This document shows positions 24,310 through 36,949 of a DNA stretch of 64,000 nucleotides, one piece after another. Source of the DNA: Ehretia macrophylla. Lineage: Eukaryota > Streptophyta > Magnoliopsida > Boraginales > Ehretiaceae. The notes beneath the pieces were generated by a model. It was given only the letters and a program-made list of their open reading frames with translations. It had not been told where the DNA came from and did no database searches. Numbering within the stretch: position 1 is the first letter of the stretch; each line of letters starts with the position of its first letter. Both the position numbers and the translations under genes were made by a program. The stretch is taken from assembly GCA_037974665.1 (NCBI GenBank), contig CM075764.1:87786825-87850824 (forward strand), read 5' to 3'.

Positions 24310-25245
24310 TCGATTGCATGCTGATGATCAAATTATAAAACCATTAAATTATTCACACTATTTTAGTACCTAAATTTTTATACATACAGTAATTTCTCAC
24401 ATTGGTAGGAGACATGATAAGTGAGCAATTTATAAATGAATGTTGTCGAGTCATTATCATTTAAGTTAATTATTTTGAACCAATAAATTTGAGATTTAAC
24501 CAAGCATTTTTTATGCTTACACTACTTTTCTCGCTTGCGGATATTGGTAAAAGACATAATAAGTGAGTGATTTCTAATTGATTTTCAAACACAATTCACA
24601 AATTGATCATCTCCAATGAGTAGTAAATTATTGAGTGACCTCAAATGAGATTTTTTTTATTTGATGGCGATAAAATCAAGTTTAATCTAGATTTGAAATC
24701 TGACAAACTAATTAATCTCAAATGAGTTTTCAGTGTCCTAATCTCACTTTGGTTTGCTGGTGAAATATATATAATCTATTTTTAATATTCATATAATATT
24801 TATAAAAAGAGTACATAATTTTAAACTCGAAACTTTAAATTACAATGCACCACTATGTAACTACTGCATCCAACTCAAGAGAACACCTATATAATTATAA
24901 AAAGTTGAGAAGATAGTATAATACGAGAATAAATTTGTTCATAATATTATAATATTATGAGAAAATTGTTACTCGTATAATATGGTCAATGCGGTGAAAA
25001 CTTAAACAAAAAGAAAAACTATAATGGACAAAATATGAAAATGGTATTAATTAAGATCAAAAGCCAAGGACAACATTCATTGCAACAACAAAACCTCGTA
25101 CACAAACAGAAGAAAAACTTAGGGATCTAACCCTTATGCGATAGGTTTGCCCATGCATGTTATTAGTATATACAAAAATGCATGGTTATTATTATTCATG
25201 TCTTCAACTTTGCATACTTCATTCTTCATAAGTTTCCTCTTTAAG
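24310..25245. other. AT-rich spacer / 3' side of the glycine-rich protein gene
   Basis: No gene is seen. The part next to 25247 is the 3' UTR of the minus-strand gene. Confidence 0.4.
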
Positions 25246-25246
25246 T

Positions 25247-27276
25247 TTACGGATAGGCTTCATTTTCCATGAAGGCATTTGCTTCAGCAGCACTGTAGCA
25301 GCACCTGCAACCTCCATAGCTGCTGTAGCCACAGCAACCATATCGGCATCCTCTTCCGCCTCCATAGCCGCCTCCGCCGCGACCACCCCCACCACCTCCA
25401 CCGCGTCCACCCCAGCCGCCATATCCCCCGCCGCCTCCACCGCGTCCACCCCTACCATAACCATAGCCATAGCCGTTATCACTCTCTAAGTTATTTGCTT
25501 CTCCAGTTGCTTCGGCTGCAAAATGTGATAAACTAGATTATTATCTTTCTATTTTGGCTAGTAATAAGAAGATTATGCATTAATCATGAACATAATTAAC
25601 CTACTCAAAAGATGAAAACAATATATATATACATATATATATGTCCTACCAATTTGACATAAATTTCAAGATAATCTATCAAATTGCGTGATGAAAAGAT
25701 TCTACTTGTCTACAGAACTAAATTAAACTATTTTCAATAACTTCTTGAGTCTGTTTACTAATATATGGGTTAATACTCGAATTAGTCCTCTAATTTTTAT
25801 CGTGCTAGACAAACTAATTTTCTATTTTTAGAATTATTACATTTAAATATTTTAACTTTGTAACATATAATACTATTAATCATTTTTCTCTTTTCCATTA
25901 AAAAAGTAGCGGTAAATGTAGGTGTAAATAAAGTCACGTGACTTTCACGTGATTTTACTATTACTTTTTAAACATTAAAAGATAGAATGATTAAAAGTGT
26001 CACAAGTTACAAAGTTTAGGGATTTAAATGTAATATTTTTGACGATAGAAGATCTGTTTGTTAAATACGGTAAAAATCAGGGATTAACTAAGCTATTAAC
26101 GCTATATATATAGAAGTTTACTTCACCAACAACGAGCCTTTTTTACTAGATTAGTATTTCTACGATAAATTTAACATCATCCTTCAAGTTGTAACATAAA
26201 TATGTACGGTAGTGGATTAACAAACAAATGGGAATATGCAAATATTAATGTGTTATATATATATACAAAATCTCACCAGGTCTGCAGCACCTTCTACATC
26301 CGTACGATCCCCAACCTCCACAGCAGCCATATCTACAGCGGCCACCACCACCACCTCCACCTCCACCTCCACCTTGATCCGGTTGCTTCACCTCTTCTGC
26401 TTGATTTGTCTCCTTTACCTCATTTGCTGTACAAGTTAACAAACCTTTAAGCTTATAATTTACAATATAATTTGCAAACAACAATAGAGTCTTTTCTTTT
26501 TTTTTTCTGTAAGTGAAATGTTAAATACCACCTCATTTTTATTACTTATTTATCACCCTTATACGTGAATATTTAGTTGTCATGCCAAAATATTAAACTT
26601 TTCTATTTCATTCTTTTTTTTTTTTTGCATACCAACTAAGTATCCAGTTCAGAGGTGATAAATAGGTGATGAAAATAGGGTTGTATATAACAATACTCTT
26701 TTTCTGTAATTGCACAACATAAAGAAAATAATTTTGTATTTATGTGACCGTTAACTCACGAGCTAAAACAATTTAGTAACCCCTTAAATAATATATCTTT
26801 TCTGAAAAATAGAGTTAATACCCATTTTGGTCCTCTATCTTTGACTTGATTGACAAAGTAGTCTCTTATTTTCAAAAGTGATACATTTCAGTTCCTTATC
26901 TTTTATTCGAGTGACACCATTAGTCATTTTTAGTAATTTCATTAAAAAATTGACGAAAAACACACGTGATTAGCATGTTTCTCTTATTTTTCCAAAATTG
27001 CACGTGCGCTTCCTAGCATTTTTTTTAACAAAATCACTAACGGTATCACCCGGAAAAAAAATAAGAGATTAAAATATATCACTTTTAAAGATAAGGTACC
27101 ACTTTGTCAATCACGTTAAAAATAGAGGACCAAAATGAATATTAACCCCTGAAAAATATTAAACTTTAGTAATAGTACTAACACTTTTTCTCCTCCTCAG
27201 CTGTATCCGCTGCCACACTTGAAGAGATGAGGAAAGCAAATAAAAGACCAAGGATAACATAAGCCTTGAACTTCAT
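25247..27276 (-). CDS. Secreted glycine-rich protein with two Cys-rich modules, 170 aa
   Basis: Three exons: 27276-27183, 26426-26277 and 25515-25247, with both introns in phase 1 (donors AGT|GTTAGT and CTG|GTGAGA; acceptors TACAG|C and TGCAG|CC). The joined frame is 171 codons including the stop. Exon 1 encodes a signal peptide (MKFKAYVILGLLFAFLISSS, cleavage near VAA/D). Exons 2 and 3 each encode an acidic linker, a Gly-rich block (11 Gly in a row; GGYGGW and GRGGGG repeats), and a Cys cluster CRYGCC-x7-C-x(1-2)-CC. This matches the plant secreted GRP family (AtGRP3-like), small apoplastic proteins, some of which bind wall-associated kinases. Usual members have one Gly/Cys module; this one has two. 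The TATA box at 27352-27344 lies about 70 bp upstream of the start. Simple ORF calls in exons 2 and 3 read through introns or in wrong frames. Confidence 0.87.
25767..26102. mobile_element. MULE-like MITE in intron 2 of the glycine-rich protein gene
   Basis: The left end GGGTTAATACTCGAATTAGTC is mirrored by the right end (read inward GCGTTAATAGCTTAGTTAATC). The inverted similarity continues for about 130 bp (shared ATTACATTTAAAT, CTTTGTAAC, TTAATCATT). The middle has GTCACGTGAC. A clean target duplication was not found (AT-rich flanks). It is a relative of the intron 1 element. Confidence 0.65.
26812..27148. mobile_element. MULE-like MITE in intron 1 of the glycine-rich protein gene
   Basis: Inverted arms of roughly 75 bp: left GAGTTAATACCCATTTTGG, right read inward GGGTTAATATTCATTTTGG, both followed by TCCTCTAT and GATTGACAAAGT. 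Direct repeats CTGAAAAATA at 26802-26811 and 27149-27158 are a perfect 9-10 bp target duplication. The middle contains CACGTGATT and CACGTGCGC. There is no coding capacity. Confidence 0.8.
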
Positions 27277-27343
27277 TTTCTTTGATGTTAACACGAAAAG
27301 CTTTTAATTACAAAGTCTGAGAATAATAGTGCTTCCTCAACAT

Positions 27344-27352
27344 CTTTTTATA
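27344..27352 (-). promoter_or_regulatory. TATA box of the glycine-rich protein gene
   Basis: TATAAAAAG on the minus strand, 68 bases upstream of the ATG, predicting a leader of about 35-40 nt. Confidence 0.65.
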
Positions 27353-27359
27353 GTACTAT

Positions 27360-30300
27360 GTTGGAGTACCATAAATGGGAAAGAGTTAGTAAGTATTGAA
27401 ATTTGTATTGTCTTATACCACCTGTACATTAATTAATGTAGTTGGGTGTTGAGGATTGCGGCTTCTTTTGTTCATAACAGAAATCAAGTTTTGGGTTGAT
27501 CAATTGCATCATTTTTTTTTTAATCGGAAGATGGATTTATTACAACTATCACATAGTACAAAAGGTCCAAACGAAACCAGATACCGAACCAGTTGATTGT
27601 ACATGTAAAGTCAACAAAAAAAATGCTAAAAAGGGGTTTAAACACCAACCACGGAAGAAAAAATTTATCCTAATTGCAAAAGTAATCAAGACTGACACAT
27701 AGATGATTCGTGTAGATAGAAGCCGAGAGTAGTAACCAAATTTCAAAGTCAAGTCAAAAATTTGTTGCCAGATAATGTTACGTTATGTTGTAAATTTAGT
27801 CAATCTTTGGGTCGTTAGCATTGGCTTTATGAGTTGAATCGAGTAGTCAATCCTTACTGTTGTTGTTATTCGAGTAGGTCGTTTATCTTATTTGATTTTG
27901 TTCATGTCTAGTTGTATACTGGGGTAGGGACTTTCTTGAGGGATAGAGTAGATAAGCTTCGTATCCGTGTTAATCCTAAATCACGACACCAAATCTTGAC
28001 ACCTCTACCTTCCCTTCCCCTCTCCCTACCACCACACACACTCATCCCCAAAATGAATTTGTTTAAAACGTTATCACGTTATAAACAAGATCTAATAATT
28101 GTAAATTGTTGATATAAATATAATTAAATGATATAGATAATTTATGATAGTTAAATCTTATTATAATATTACGAGAGAATCCTTACTCACACCCCTTCCC
28201 ACTAATAGAAGATAAAAACTAAAAATTAAACAAAACCGAAAGAAGAAAGTACACTTTTTTTCTTTGAAGGCAGGTTTAGCTGACCTCTAATATTATAGAG
28301 AAAAAAAGTAAAATTATATATCCTCAATGGTTGTGTCAGGTCAAAGCATACAATCCAATTAGCACATTTGTTAATTTTCCATTTGCAAAGTATACTATCA
28401 CTATTGATGTAAACCCTCGAATCTTCTATAATATACGAGAGAACAATATATCTCCGAATATTTACTTGAACATATACTTTTTTTCTTCTTGCTGGAACAT
28501 ATACTTTAACACCTATAATTTCTGTTTCATGCTGTTACTTATATCAAGTTATGAGACACTGTTGAGGAATTTAAAAAGAAATCATCAAATATCAATTCGT
28601 TTTTGACCTCCATTTATGTGAAAATAATAGTTAGGGTAATTACCTAACCCGCCCTGCATACATGTATAGTTGCTTTTATATTTTTAGGTTTCGTAGATGT
28701 ACTAAAATTTATGGTTTTAGTTTCATATATGTAGTAAAATTTTAAAGTTATAAATATAAAAGTATATGAAAATAACATTACACAAAGTATTACTAAAACG
28801 GAGAAGAAAAAATGAATTAGTCAAAAAGTTTTATAATCATTCTTTAACCAAGACACTACATGTCATTAATTAACATTTGCAACCATTTTACATAAATACA
28901 TCCATTTAACTATGATCACAGTGGATTTTAGAGATTTGCTAGTTGTTTCCGGTCGTACTTCAAGATAGTTTTCAAAAAATATAATTAAGAGTGATATTTT
29001 AAAGATTTTTGCAATTACTAATTAAATTTGGACATGTCATAACAAAAAAAAAAGGAAAAATTTACAGTAATCAATGTGCTTCCAATAACACAAAGAATTA
29101 TTATTTTTACACATATAGTTTTCATGCACAATAATTTTAGTCATGAAATTATTTTAAGACTTAGTTACTATACTATTACTTTTACTATTTAACTAGAGCA
29201 CGACTCAATATATAATTAATATTAGACCTTTATTTAAGGCATATGTTTATATTCATTATTATTATAATTTTAATTTATATTAAAGTTACGTGATTCAAAT
29301 TAAATTTTACAAACCTCCATTGTGTGAATTTTTTTTTCTCCAAAGTCTCTAGTTTACAGACTTTCATGTAATAATTGCAGTTTACAGCCTCCCGTTGAGG
29401 ATGTTCTAATAGAAGAGGTTTAAGTCCTGCATTTCAAAAAAATATGGGGTCTAACTCTCATTTACCAAAAATAGAAAGAGTCTAAGCAAAATTATCCAAA
29501 CTAAAAATAATACATTACCATCAAAGTCAAGTTCCTCTCTATTCTCTTAGAAATTCTCTGCTCTTCCAAATATTAATTTATATCAACAACTACAAAAATA
29601 GGGCCAACTTTGTCGTGGACCATGGGATCAACATTGCAGCCAAAAAAAAAAAAAAGGAAATCCAAAAGGAGTAGACCTTTAAAATATAGTAAAATTGTAA
29701 ACCATAATATAAATAAAAAACGAAGACAACTTTGAATATGTCATGAACAACGAAGATTCTTTTGCAATCTATATGTCAACAGTGGAGACTATAGAGGCCA
29801 CAAATGGGCATGGACTATCGCCCAAGCGTAAGGCTCAGACGAGGGTTTGTTTTAACTTTCTAACATTGCATTTTAGTTATTCATTCACTTATTAAAAGTA
29901 TTTTTCCTCCAATGTTTGTAATTTGAAATTCAAATGAATGCTTATGATACAATATTAGAAGATTAGAATGATTTTTAATTAGGAGAGGATTCTAATCCCA
30001 GACGAGGAGGACGTTTCTCCGTATCTTATTAGATAAGAATTTGAAACTCCTCTTCCAAAGGAATCATCCTTATCAAGAACTAAGGCCATCCGTATCTTAA
30101 GAACGTTTTCATTATTTGTATTAAAATGTTATTAGGGATAAAAAAAAATTGAGAAAATTAGTATTTGGGTGCAATATAATTGTCAACGTTATTTTATGAT
30201 TAGGCCAGATACATTTCTTCTTTTCTCATACTTGGGCCACCCTTAAGAAAAAAAAGATAAACTCTATTTTGCCACATAAGTTTTTTATTAAATCCCAAAC

Positions 30301-30590
30301 TCCTCCGAAAACTTTTAGTTTACCCAGATTTCCCTGTAACCACCATGAAAGTTAAATATTGTTAACTTGTCGAGGGTATATTTGTCTTTTTTATTTTAAA
30401 TCCATTTATTTTATTTTCTCCTTCTTCCGCTTTCTTTTCTTTTTCTTCTTTCTCTTTATTTTCCTTTGTTCTTCATCATTCGATGCTACCATCAAATCTT
30501 CTCTTGTGACGATAATTTCTATTTTATCATAGGACTCATTATTTGGAAAAGCTATATATACAAACTTTGAAAAACATGATCTAAAATCTC
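27360..30590. other. AT-rich intergenic DNA
   Basis: No intact gene. 30240-30400 shares words with 63290-63400 (ACCCAAATTTCCC..., GGTTAA..., TATTTGTCTTT), so it is part of a dispersed repeat. Open frames at 27496-27702, 27912-28112 and 28331-28606 have no recognisable domain. Confidence 0.4.
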
Positions 30591-30624
30591 TCACATTTCC
30601 AGCTTATTCAATATCTAATATAGA

Positions 30625-30863
30625 TACAACTAAGCCTATGGATCACGTACAACAAAAATAAAGATCCTGATGTTCATTTTGGTTATGGTGCTGGATATAT
30701 TGATCCAGTGAAAGCCGCCAACCCAAGTTTTGTGTATACTAAGATGATTATTAACGACACTTTGCAGCCTAGGTTTTGATGAGAGACGACTCAAACTGAT
30801 ATCAGAAACCTCAATTATCTTTCTATGCTAGCAAATGTTGGAGAAAACAAGCCATTTCAGCGG
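30625..30863 (+). pseudogene. Subtilisin-like protease (cucumisin type) fragment
   Basis: Translated pieces in shifting frames match the end of the S8 domain and the start of the C-terminal domain of plant subtilases: TTKPMD, then DPDVHFGYGAGYIDPVKAAN, then DIRNLNYLSMLANVGENKPF. There are frame changes and stops between them (TAA and TGA near 30658-30670, TGA at 30777). No Asp/His/Ser catalytic blocks are present. It is a truncated, dead remnant. Confidence 0.75.
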
Positions 30864-31225
30864 ACCAATGATCTCATTAGCCACCATTGAGCCTCTCCAC
30901 AAAAATAATAATCGCTTGAGAACCCATCTTTCCATCCCCATTAGCCACCACCCCTAAAAACATATATGCTTACACAATGCAGAACCAACCAACGCCACCA
31001 CATCATCACCTCGTCCCCCTTCCCCAACATCCACTCCCATCCTCAAATCCTTCACCATATCCTCCACGAACCCGCGCAGCCTAAAATCCCTCTCAATCAT
31101 CCTTCCTCCAAACAACTCCATCATCATCAACTAGTGGCAGAGCTAAGCACCAAAGGTTGGGGGCACTACAATGACGGAGTTAGTAATCAGGGGTTGGGGC
31201 ACTCATTTACGCATAATTTTTTTTA

Positions 31226-31750
31226 GGGAAAATATCACATTTAGTCTCTATTATTTCAAAAAAGTTTCAATTTGGTCTCTATTATTTAAAATTTATCAAT
31301 TTCGTTCTTATTATTTTTCTAAAAATTTTAATTTGGTCCCTATTATTTAAAATTTCTCAATTTCATCCCTATTATTATTTCTCCAAAAGTTTCAATTTTG
31401 TCCATATTATTTTTCTAAAAGTTTTAATTCCGTCCTTATTGTTATTTTAAAGTTTCAAATTGGTTCCTATTATTCAAGGACTAAATTGAAAATTTTTGAG
31501 AAATAATAGGGATGAATTTGAATTTGTATAGAAAATAATAGAGATTAAATTAACTAATTTTGAATAAAAGGGACGAATTTGAAACTTTAGAAAAATAATA
31601 GGGTCAAAATTAAAACTTTTTAGAAATAATAGGGATGAAATTAAAACTTTTGGAGAAATAATGGGGATGAAATTGAGAAATTGTAAATAATAGAGACCAA
31701 ATTAAAACTGTTTTGAAATAATAGGGACTAAATTTGATATTTTTCTTTTT
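31226..31750. repeat. Long inverted (foldback) repeat built of ~35-bp units
   Basis: The left arm (about 31226-31470) has repeated 'GTCCCTATTATTT...TTTCAATTT' units. The right arm (about 31480-31750) has the complement 'AAATAATAGGGA...AAATTGAAA'. Ends are alike (left AATATCACATTTAGTCTC; right inward AATATCAAATTTAGTCCC). It is probably a non-autonomous MULE-like foldback element; the target duplication is not clear because of T-runs. Confidence 0.7.
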
Positions 31751-32143
31751 TATATAAATTAGAAAAAAGTTGTTGGCTTTATGCTTTAGATCATGTTTTT
31801 GATTATGATAGATCACAATATGCTATAAGTAAACTAATACTTAATTTAAGTACATTATAACATAAATGGAATCTTTAAAATATGTTAGAGTAGACAAGGT
31901 CCTTTTTACAAGTAATATCTCTTTATTTTATCTCGATTGTTCGGATGATAATGTGTAATTTAGGATGTAACCCAGAATTTGCTGGTAAATTTTTTAAGTT
32001 GATCTCAGTTCAAAGTTGCTGTAAACAATTTTGTACATCTATTAATATTCTAAGAGAACAATCATTCTGCCACATGTCAATTAATGAGCATCTTTACAGG
32101 AATAACCATAAATAATTTTTACAGGTTATAATATACTAGATAA

Positions 32144-32595
32144 CTAGTTTTATACCTGTGCGATGCACGCGTGTCATACGAGTGTAATGCAAATGCTTTA
32201 AAATTTTGAAATATAAAATCAATTCATTCAATTTTTTAATCACATTATCAAGAAATTATACTATATAGCTACTTTTCTATATCATTTCAAAAGTATAAAT
32301 AAACAAATAGGAAATAAATATAAACACTTATTTTTTTTAAAAAATGGAATAGTAATCACTATTTTACATAGATCAGATGTTCCAAAAGATACATGAATAT
32401 ATCTTCTTCATGTCATCTCCTCCTAGTTTGACATCATTCTTACTCCTTGCTCATATGACATGCTTGTAAATCCATTTTTTATCACAAGGAATTCACGAAT
32501 CCAATGGTCAATCTTGCCATGCATATGCTTCTTAATAGAAGATGCAACAATGCTCTCCATTATACTAAAATTTCTTATTTGACAATGCCTAACAC

Positions 32596-32627
<32 letters not shown>

Positions 32628-32700
32628 TAAAAATCATTGGTAGGTTTATAATTAGTCAAAACTAACATAGATTTGTTATAGCTTTCACTTCGCAAATATA
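32144..32700 (-). mobile_element. Helitron 3' end (minus strand)
   Basis: Read on the minus strand, the sequence ends TCGCACAGGTATAAAACTAG at 32144 and is followed by T, with an imperfect GC-rich hairpin (CACGCGTGCATCGCAC) just before. This is the Helitron 3' terminus pattern (hairpin then CTRR, insertion at A/T). The 32144-32700 block is a diverged inverted copy of 44935-45443. The 5' end (TC) was not found. Confidence 0.65.
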
Positions 32701-35700
32701 TTTCTTAGTTTGAAATACAATAAGAGTATCTAAAGTATATCTATACTACAATGCTCTATGAATTTGAAATTGTAAATAATTTAATACTTAAAAAAATTTC
32801 TTAATTCAAATTATATTTGTCATCTTAATTCAAAGTAAATTATATACATTTTATAAGATCAATCACAAGTGTTATGATAGTTAAACCATATTTTGTAACT
32901 AAATGAACAAATTTTAATTTTTTAAGTCTCATATATTTAATAGGTCATTAACTTTTTTCAACACATTCCTATGATAAAAATATATACTTGAATTCATAGT
33001 TTGGAATGAAGTATATAAACGAATACTTTTCTTGATATGATTAGCATTATGTTCTCTTGTCTTGATTAAAATATAGTAATAAATCTGAAAAAAAAATATT
33101 ATTTTTGTGTTAAAGATTTTGGCTTGATATATCTAAGAAAATATACTAAAATCAATAGTACATTCAATGTCAAAATATAGATAGTTTCAACGCTCCATTT
33201 AGTTAAACCAAAAATGTTCTCCAATATCTATTTTTATCTTTTGTTTTTAATTAGATTGCACAAAAAATCGTCAAAACTGTCAAATAAATCAAGATAACGT
33301 GACTTAAACTTTCAAAAAACATAAGTTGCCTTCACCTAATTTGCCACTTTATGAGAACACCGCTAACTTTTAAAATAAGTTTGTTGTAATTTTTACTTCC
33401 CTATCCCCATATTTCCTTTATCATTTTTTTCATCCTTGACAATGCGCTTTGTATGTTGGATTATAAGATTTATAACATGTTTACAAAATTGATCATCTAT
33501 TCATCATTGCAGCTCTTCTTCCTGCAATTAAAATATGTAATTGTAAGTTGTTATGTTAGTGTGGCTCTATAGTTGTTGGGTTATAAGAGATGACTATACT
33601 AATATAAGAAAAGCCATATCTTGATAAATGTATGTAGTCAACAAGGAAAAAAATAAATTCATTTCTCTTATTCTTTTACAAATAGATGTGTGACCAGCAA
33701 AGTCGTACATGTTATGGAGGATTATGGTATTGTTGATTAAGATGTTAAGGTATAAATAAATTAGTTGAATCAAGTCAATTGCATAGATGTCCAATATTTG
33801 TATCACTTGGTCGTTGGCATTCTTGTGATTACGTGTTTGTAAGTAGTCTAAAAAATTATAATTTTGGTCAAAATTGAGTTAAAAATTAAGTAAGCTAAAC
33901 TTTTCAATTTGTTCATATGTATAAAGCTAATTTTGAACTCTTGTTTTAGATTGAAATTCAATTCATCCATTCATGATAAGGATCTTGATGGAGTAAATTT
34001 CGCTGAAGGAAATGTATGTAGTAAAAGAGCCAACAAAATAAAAAGAAGTAAAATTAAAGAAAAAGAAAATTCCAAAAAGTGTGGAAGTGAGAAGTCATAA
34101 GGGAGAGCCGGTGCATCACAAATTATCATGAGTCACAATTTTAATTAATGGTGCACCCCTATTGTTCTCCAAAATTAATCTCTCATCGTAACGCCCTGAA
34201 AAAGGTCAGACCTACGGGTATCAAGCATATATATACCTAGACCGAGAATATACGTTTTTAGTAAAAATAATTATTCAAAAAAATAAAAAAATAATAGTAA
34301 AAATAAAAAACTTCTTGAAAAAAATATATTATTTTCTTTTTGAGACCAGTATTCACAGTAGCATATCAAATAGTAGTCATAGACGATGGTCCCACAACCA
34401 CACTCTAGATAAGAGACAATGAGGGCTCGTTTTGGCAAAGAGATAGATTAGGAAAGAATCATAAATACAAAAAAAAAAAATACTAATTTTGCATAGTAAA
34501 TAAAGGGTTTATCTTTCTAATTTATATGCGGAACACATTATATTATTGGGTGACATAGTGCTGGATAAAACATGGGTTACATCATGGATATCGATTTCCA
34601 TTTTATACATCATCCTCAATGGATATTAACCATAAGGAAGAAAAACAAAAATTAGGTAAGATAATCAAAGTCGTAATATGAATTGTCCATATAAATATAG
34701 AACAATAAGTAATAATAAATGAGAATGATATGACAATATTTTGCCTATGAACACAATGAATCATCTCACACATTGCAGTCTTAAACTCCCCAAGTTGAAA
34801 TAACGCTTTTATCTCACAGTCAATGCAAATGAAAAATGGTTTAAAAGTTTCACTTCACATTATTTGTAGCAATAAAGTTTGGAATATAAATACAAAGGCT
34901 GTAGGATAAATATATATGCTACTCAGTATTATTCCACTAATGTCACAAATAGGTGAGTAAAAGTTGACAAATAAAATCTTTAATTAATAATAGAAAATCA
35001 CTTCCAAGATAAAATATTTATTTTCCTTTTCAGCATTCTACCACCTTACAAATCTCACAGTATTAACATATAAATTTGGTCAACTGAATAAAAAAACTAA
35101 GAATGATATCAAACTAAGCGTGTGAATGAAAATAATGAAAAAGCCACTTTTTAGTTAATTCCTTCTTGAATATTTTCCATGATCAACAATTTTTAACTTT
35201 GACCCAAATACTTCAAGAACTTAGATAAAGAAGAGATATGATCAAATCAGACAAAAAAAAAAGAAGGAGAAATAACCTTGATTTTGAAGGATGAATCCAC
35301 AACAACAACAATAAAAAAAACAAAAAACGAAAATTTTTAACTCATAAAAATTCACACTAATACTATGTTATTTATCTAACTCTTCATAAACGCACAAAGT
35401 AAATCAATAGACATAAAAAAGTTTAAATAAAGATAAGATGGAGTTCAAATATATACATAGGATACAAATTTATGATATATGACTTTTAAATATAAAAAAT
35501 GATAATGTTATAATAGTGAATGTAAATCTAAATTCTCTGAAATCGTTACGGTCCTTAAAGGTCTTTAGCATATAAAAATGAATAAATATTTTTTCTTTCA
35601 GTACGAAGTTTGCTTGTGTGCTGACAATGACATAATGATTGTTCCAGTTATAAGTTCAAGATGGTAAATATTGAGTTTTTTTTTTTAATTTGTAGGAGAG

Positions 35701-36680
35701 ATGCTTATTTTGCTTACATGTAGCATGCCGGTTGTTCTCATAAGAGTGCTTTTTTTGAAAATGAATGTAAAAATTTTTTTCGCTTATTTTATAATTTCAT
35801 TTTTACTATATAAATTGAATATTCTAAATTAATCAAGCTTTTGATTGAAAAAACAAAGCTACTTTATGAGGGAAGTTGTGTCATTTAGAAACGAAGTTGG
35901 AATTTTCTTTTTATTTATTCAAGATTTTTAAATTTTGCAAAGAAGTAAGATTCCTGATCTTCCAAAGTGTTCAATAACAAATACATACACAAAATTAAAT
36001 AAAAACAAAAAAACAAAAAATTACATCAGTATTAACACCAACAATATTTTTTATGAAATTTTTTAGTTGTAGTTTTTGAAAAGAAACTAGAATTATTAGT
36101 CAACATCGCATTTTCATATTTTAAAAAAATAATAGTAATAGTTGACAAAGGAAAAACATAACGAAAATAATAACAATAGAGTTATATTGTTTTTTTTAAT
36201 CCATCTTTTAATTGAAAAATGAAGCAATTTTGTTAGGAGGTTCTATTATTTAAAAAATAAAGCGGATTTTTTTTTTTGCTTATTTAGGCTTTTTATTTTA
36301 TTTTTAGCATATGAATTGAATATTTAATTTTTTGGATAGAAGTAACATTGATTTTACAGGTTATAATATACTAGATAATAATAATGTACTAGATAATTAA
36401 TTTAAAATTTTAAAATTATTTTTACAAGTTATTATGTACCAGATAATTTTTTTAACAACCATTCTGCCATATGTTAATTAATTATCTAAGTTTATATTTT
36501 TCATTTTACTTTTTTTATCCCTTTCTTTTGCGAGTACATGAGCTTAATTGGACACTTTTTTTTTTTTTTTTTTTTTATCTCATTGCCCTTGTATCTTAGT
36601 GTCTACTAAGATTACACTTGATTTCACAACCATGCTCATAGTAAAAATTAACGTTCACTGTCTTACTTCGGTAGTATTTC
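32620..36680. other. AT-rich repeat-rich spacer
   Basis: No gene. It probably holds the body of the minus-strand Helitron. Copies of a dispersed motif (ACAGGTTATAATATACTAG at 32131 and 36357; TTGCTTACATGTAGCATGCC at about 35708) are present. CGTAACGCCCTGAAAAAGG at about 34189 resembles the start of a gypsy-type LTR, but no end was found. Confidence 0.4.
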
Positions 36681-36840
36681 TTAAAAATTGGTGGGAATTT
36701 GGGTTTTAATAAGAAACTCATGGGCCAAAATGGATTTTACCCTAATAATAACAATAATAATAATAATCCCCTCATCCCCACTCTTTGGAAAATTCAGACA
36801 CGTTACGCTCCTTGAATGGAACAATACACGTAGCAAACCC

Positions 36841-36850
36841 TATAAAAAAT
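36841..36850 (+). promoter_or_regulatory. TATA box of the copy 1 locus
   Basis: CCCTATAAAAAATCC lies about 100 bp before the ATG at 36950. It is followed by telo-box-like AACCTACC and TTAACCCTAC. The same arrangement is in copy 2. Confidence 0.5.
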
Positions 36851-36949
36851 CCTTAACCTACCTTTAACCCTACTGCCGCAGCCCTCCTATTTGCAGCTTG
36901 TACACGCATACATCTATATGTAGAGAGAGAGAAAAAAGAGAGAGAATCG

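Noticed and set aside
25279-26450. His/Arg/Leu-rich plus-strand open frames
   Set aside because: Complement of the Gly-rich exons of the minus-strand glycine-rich protein.
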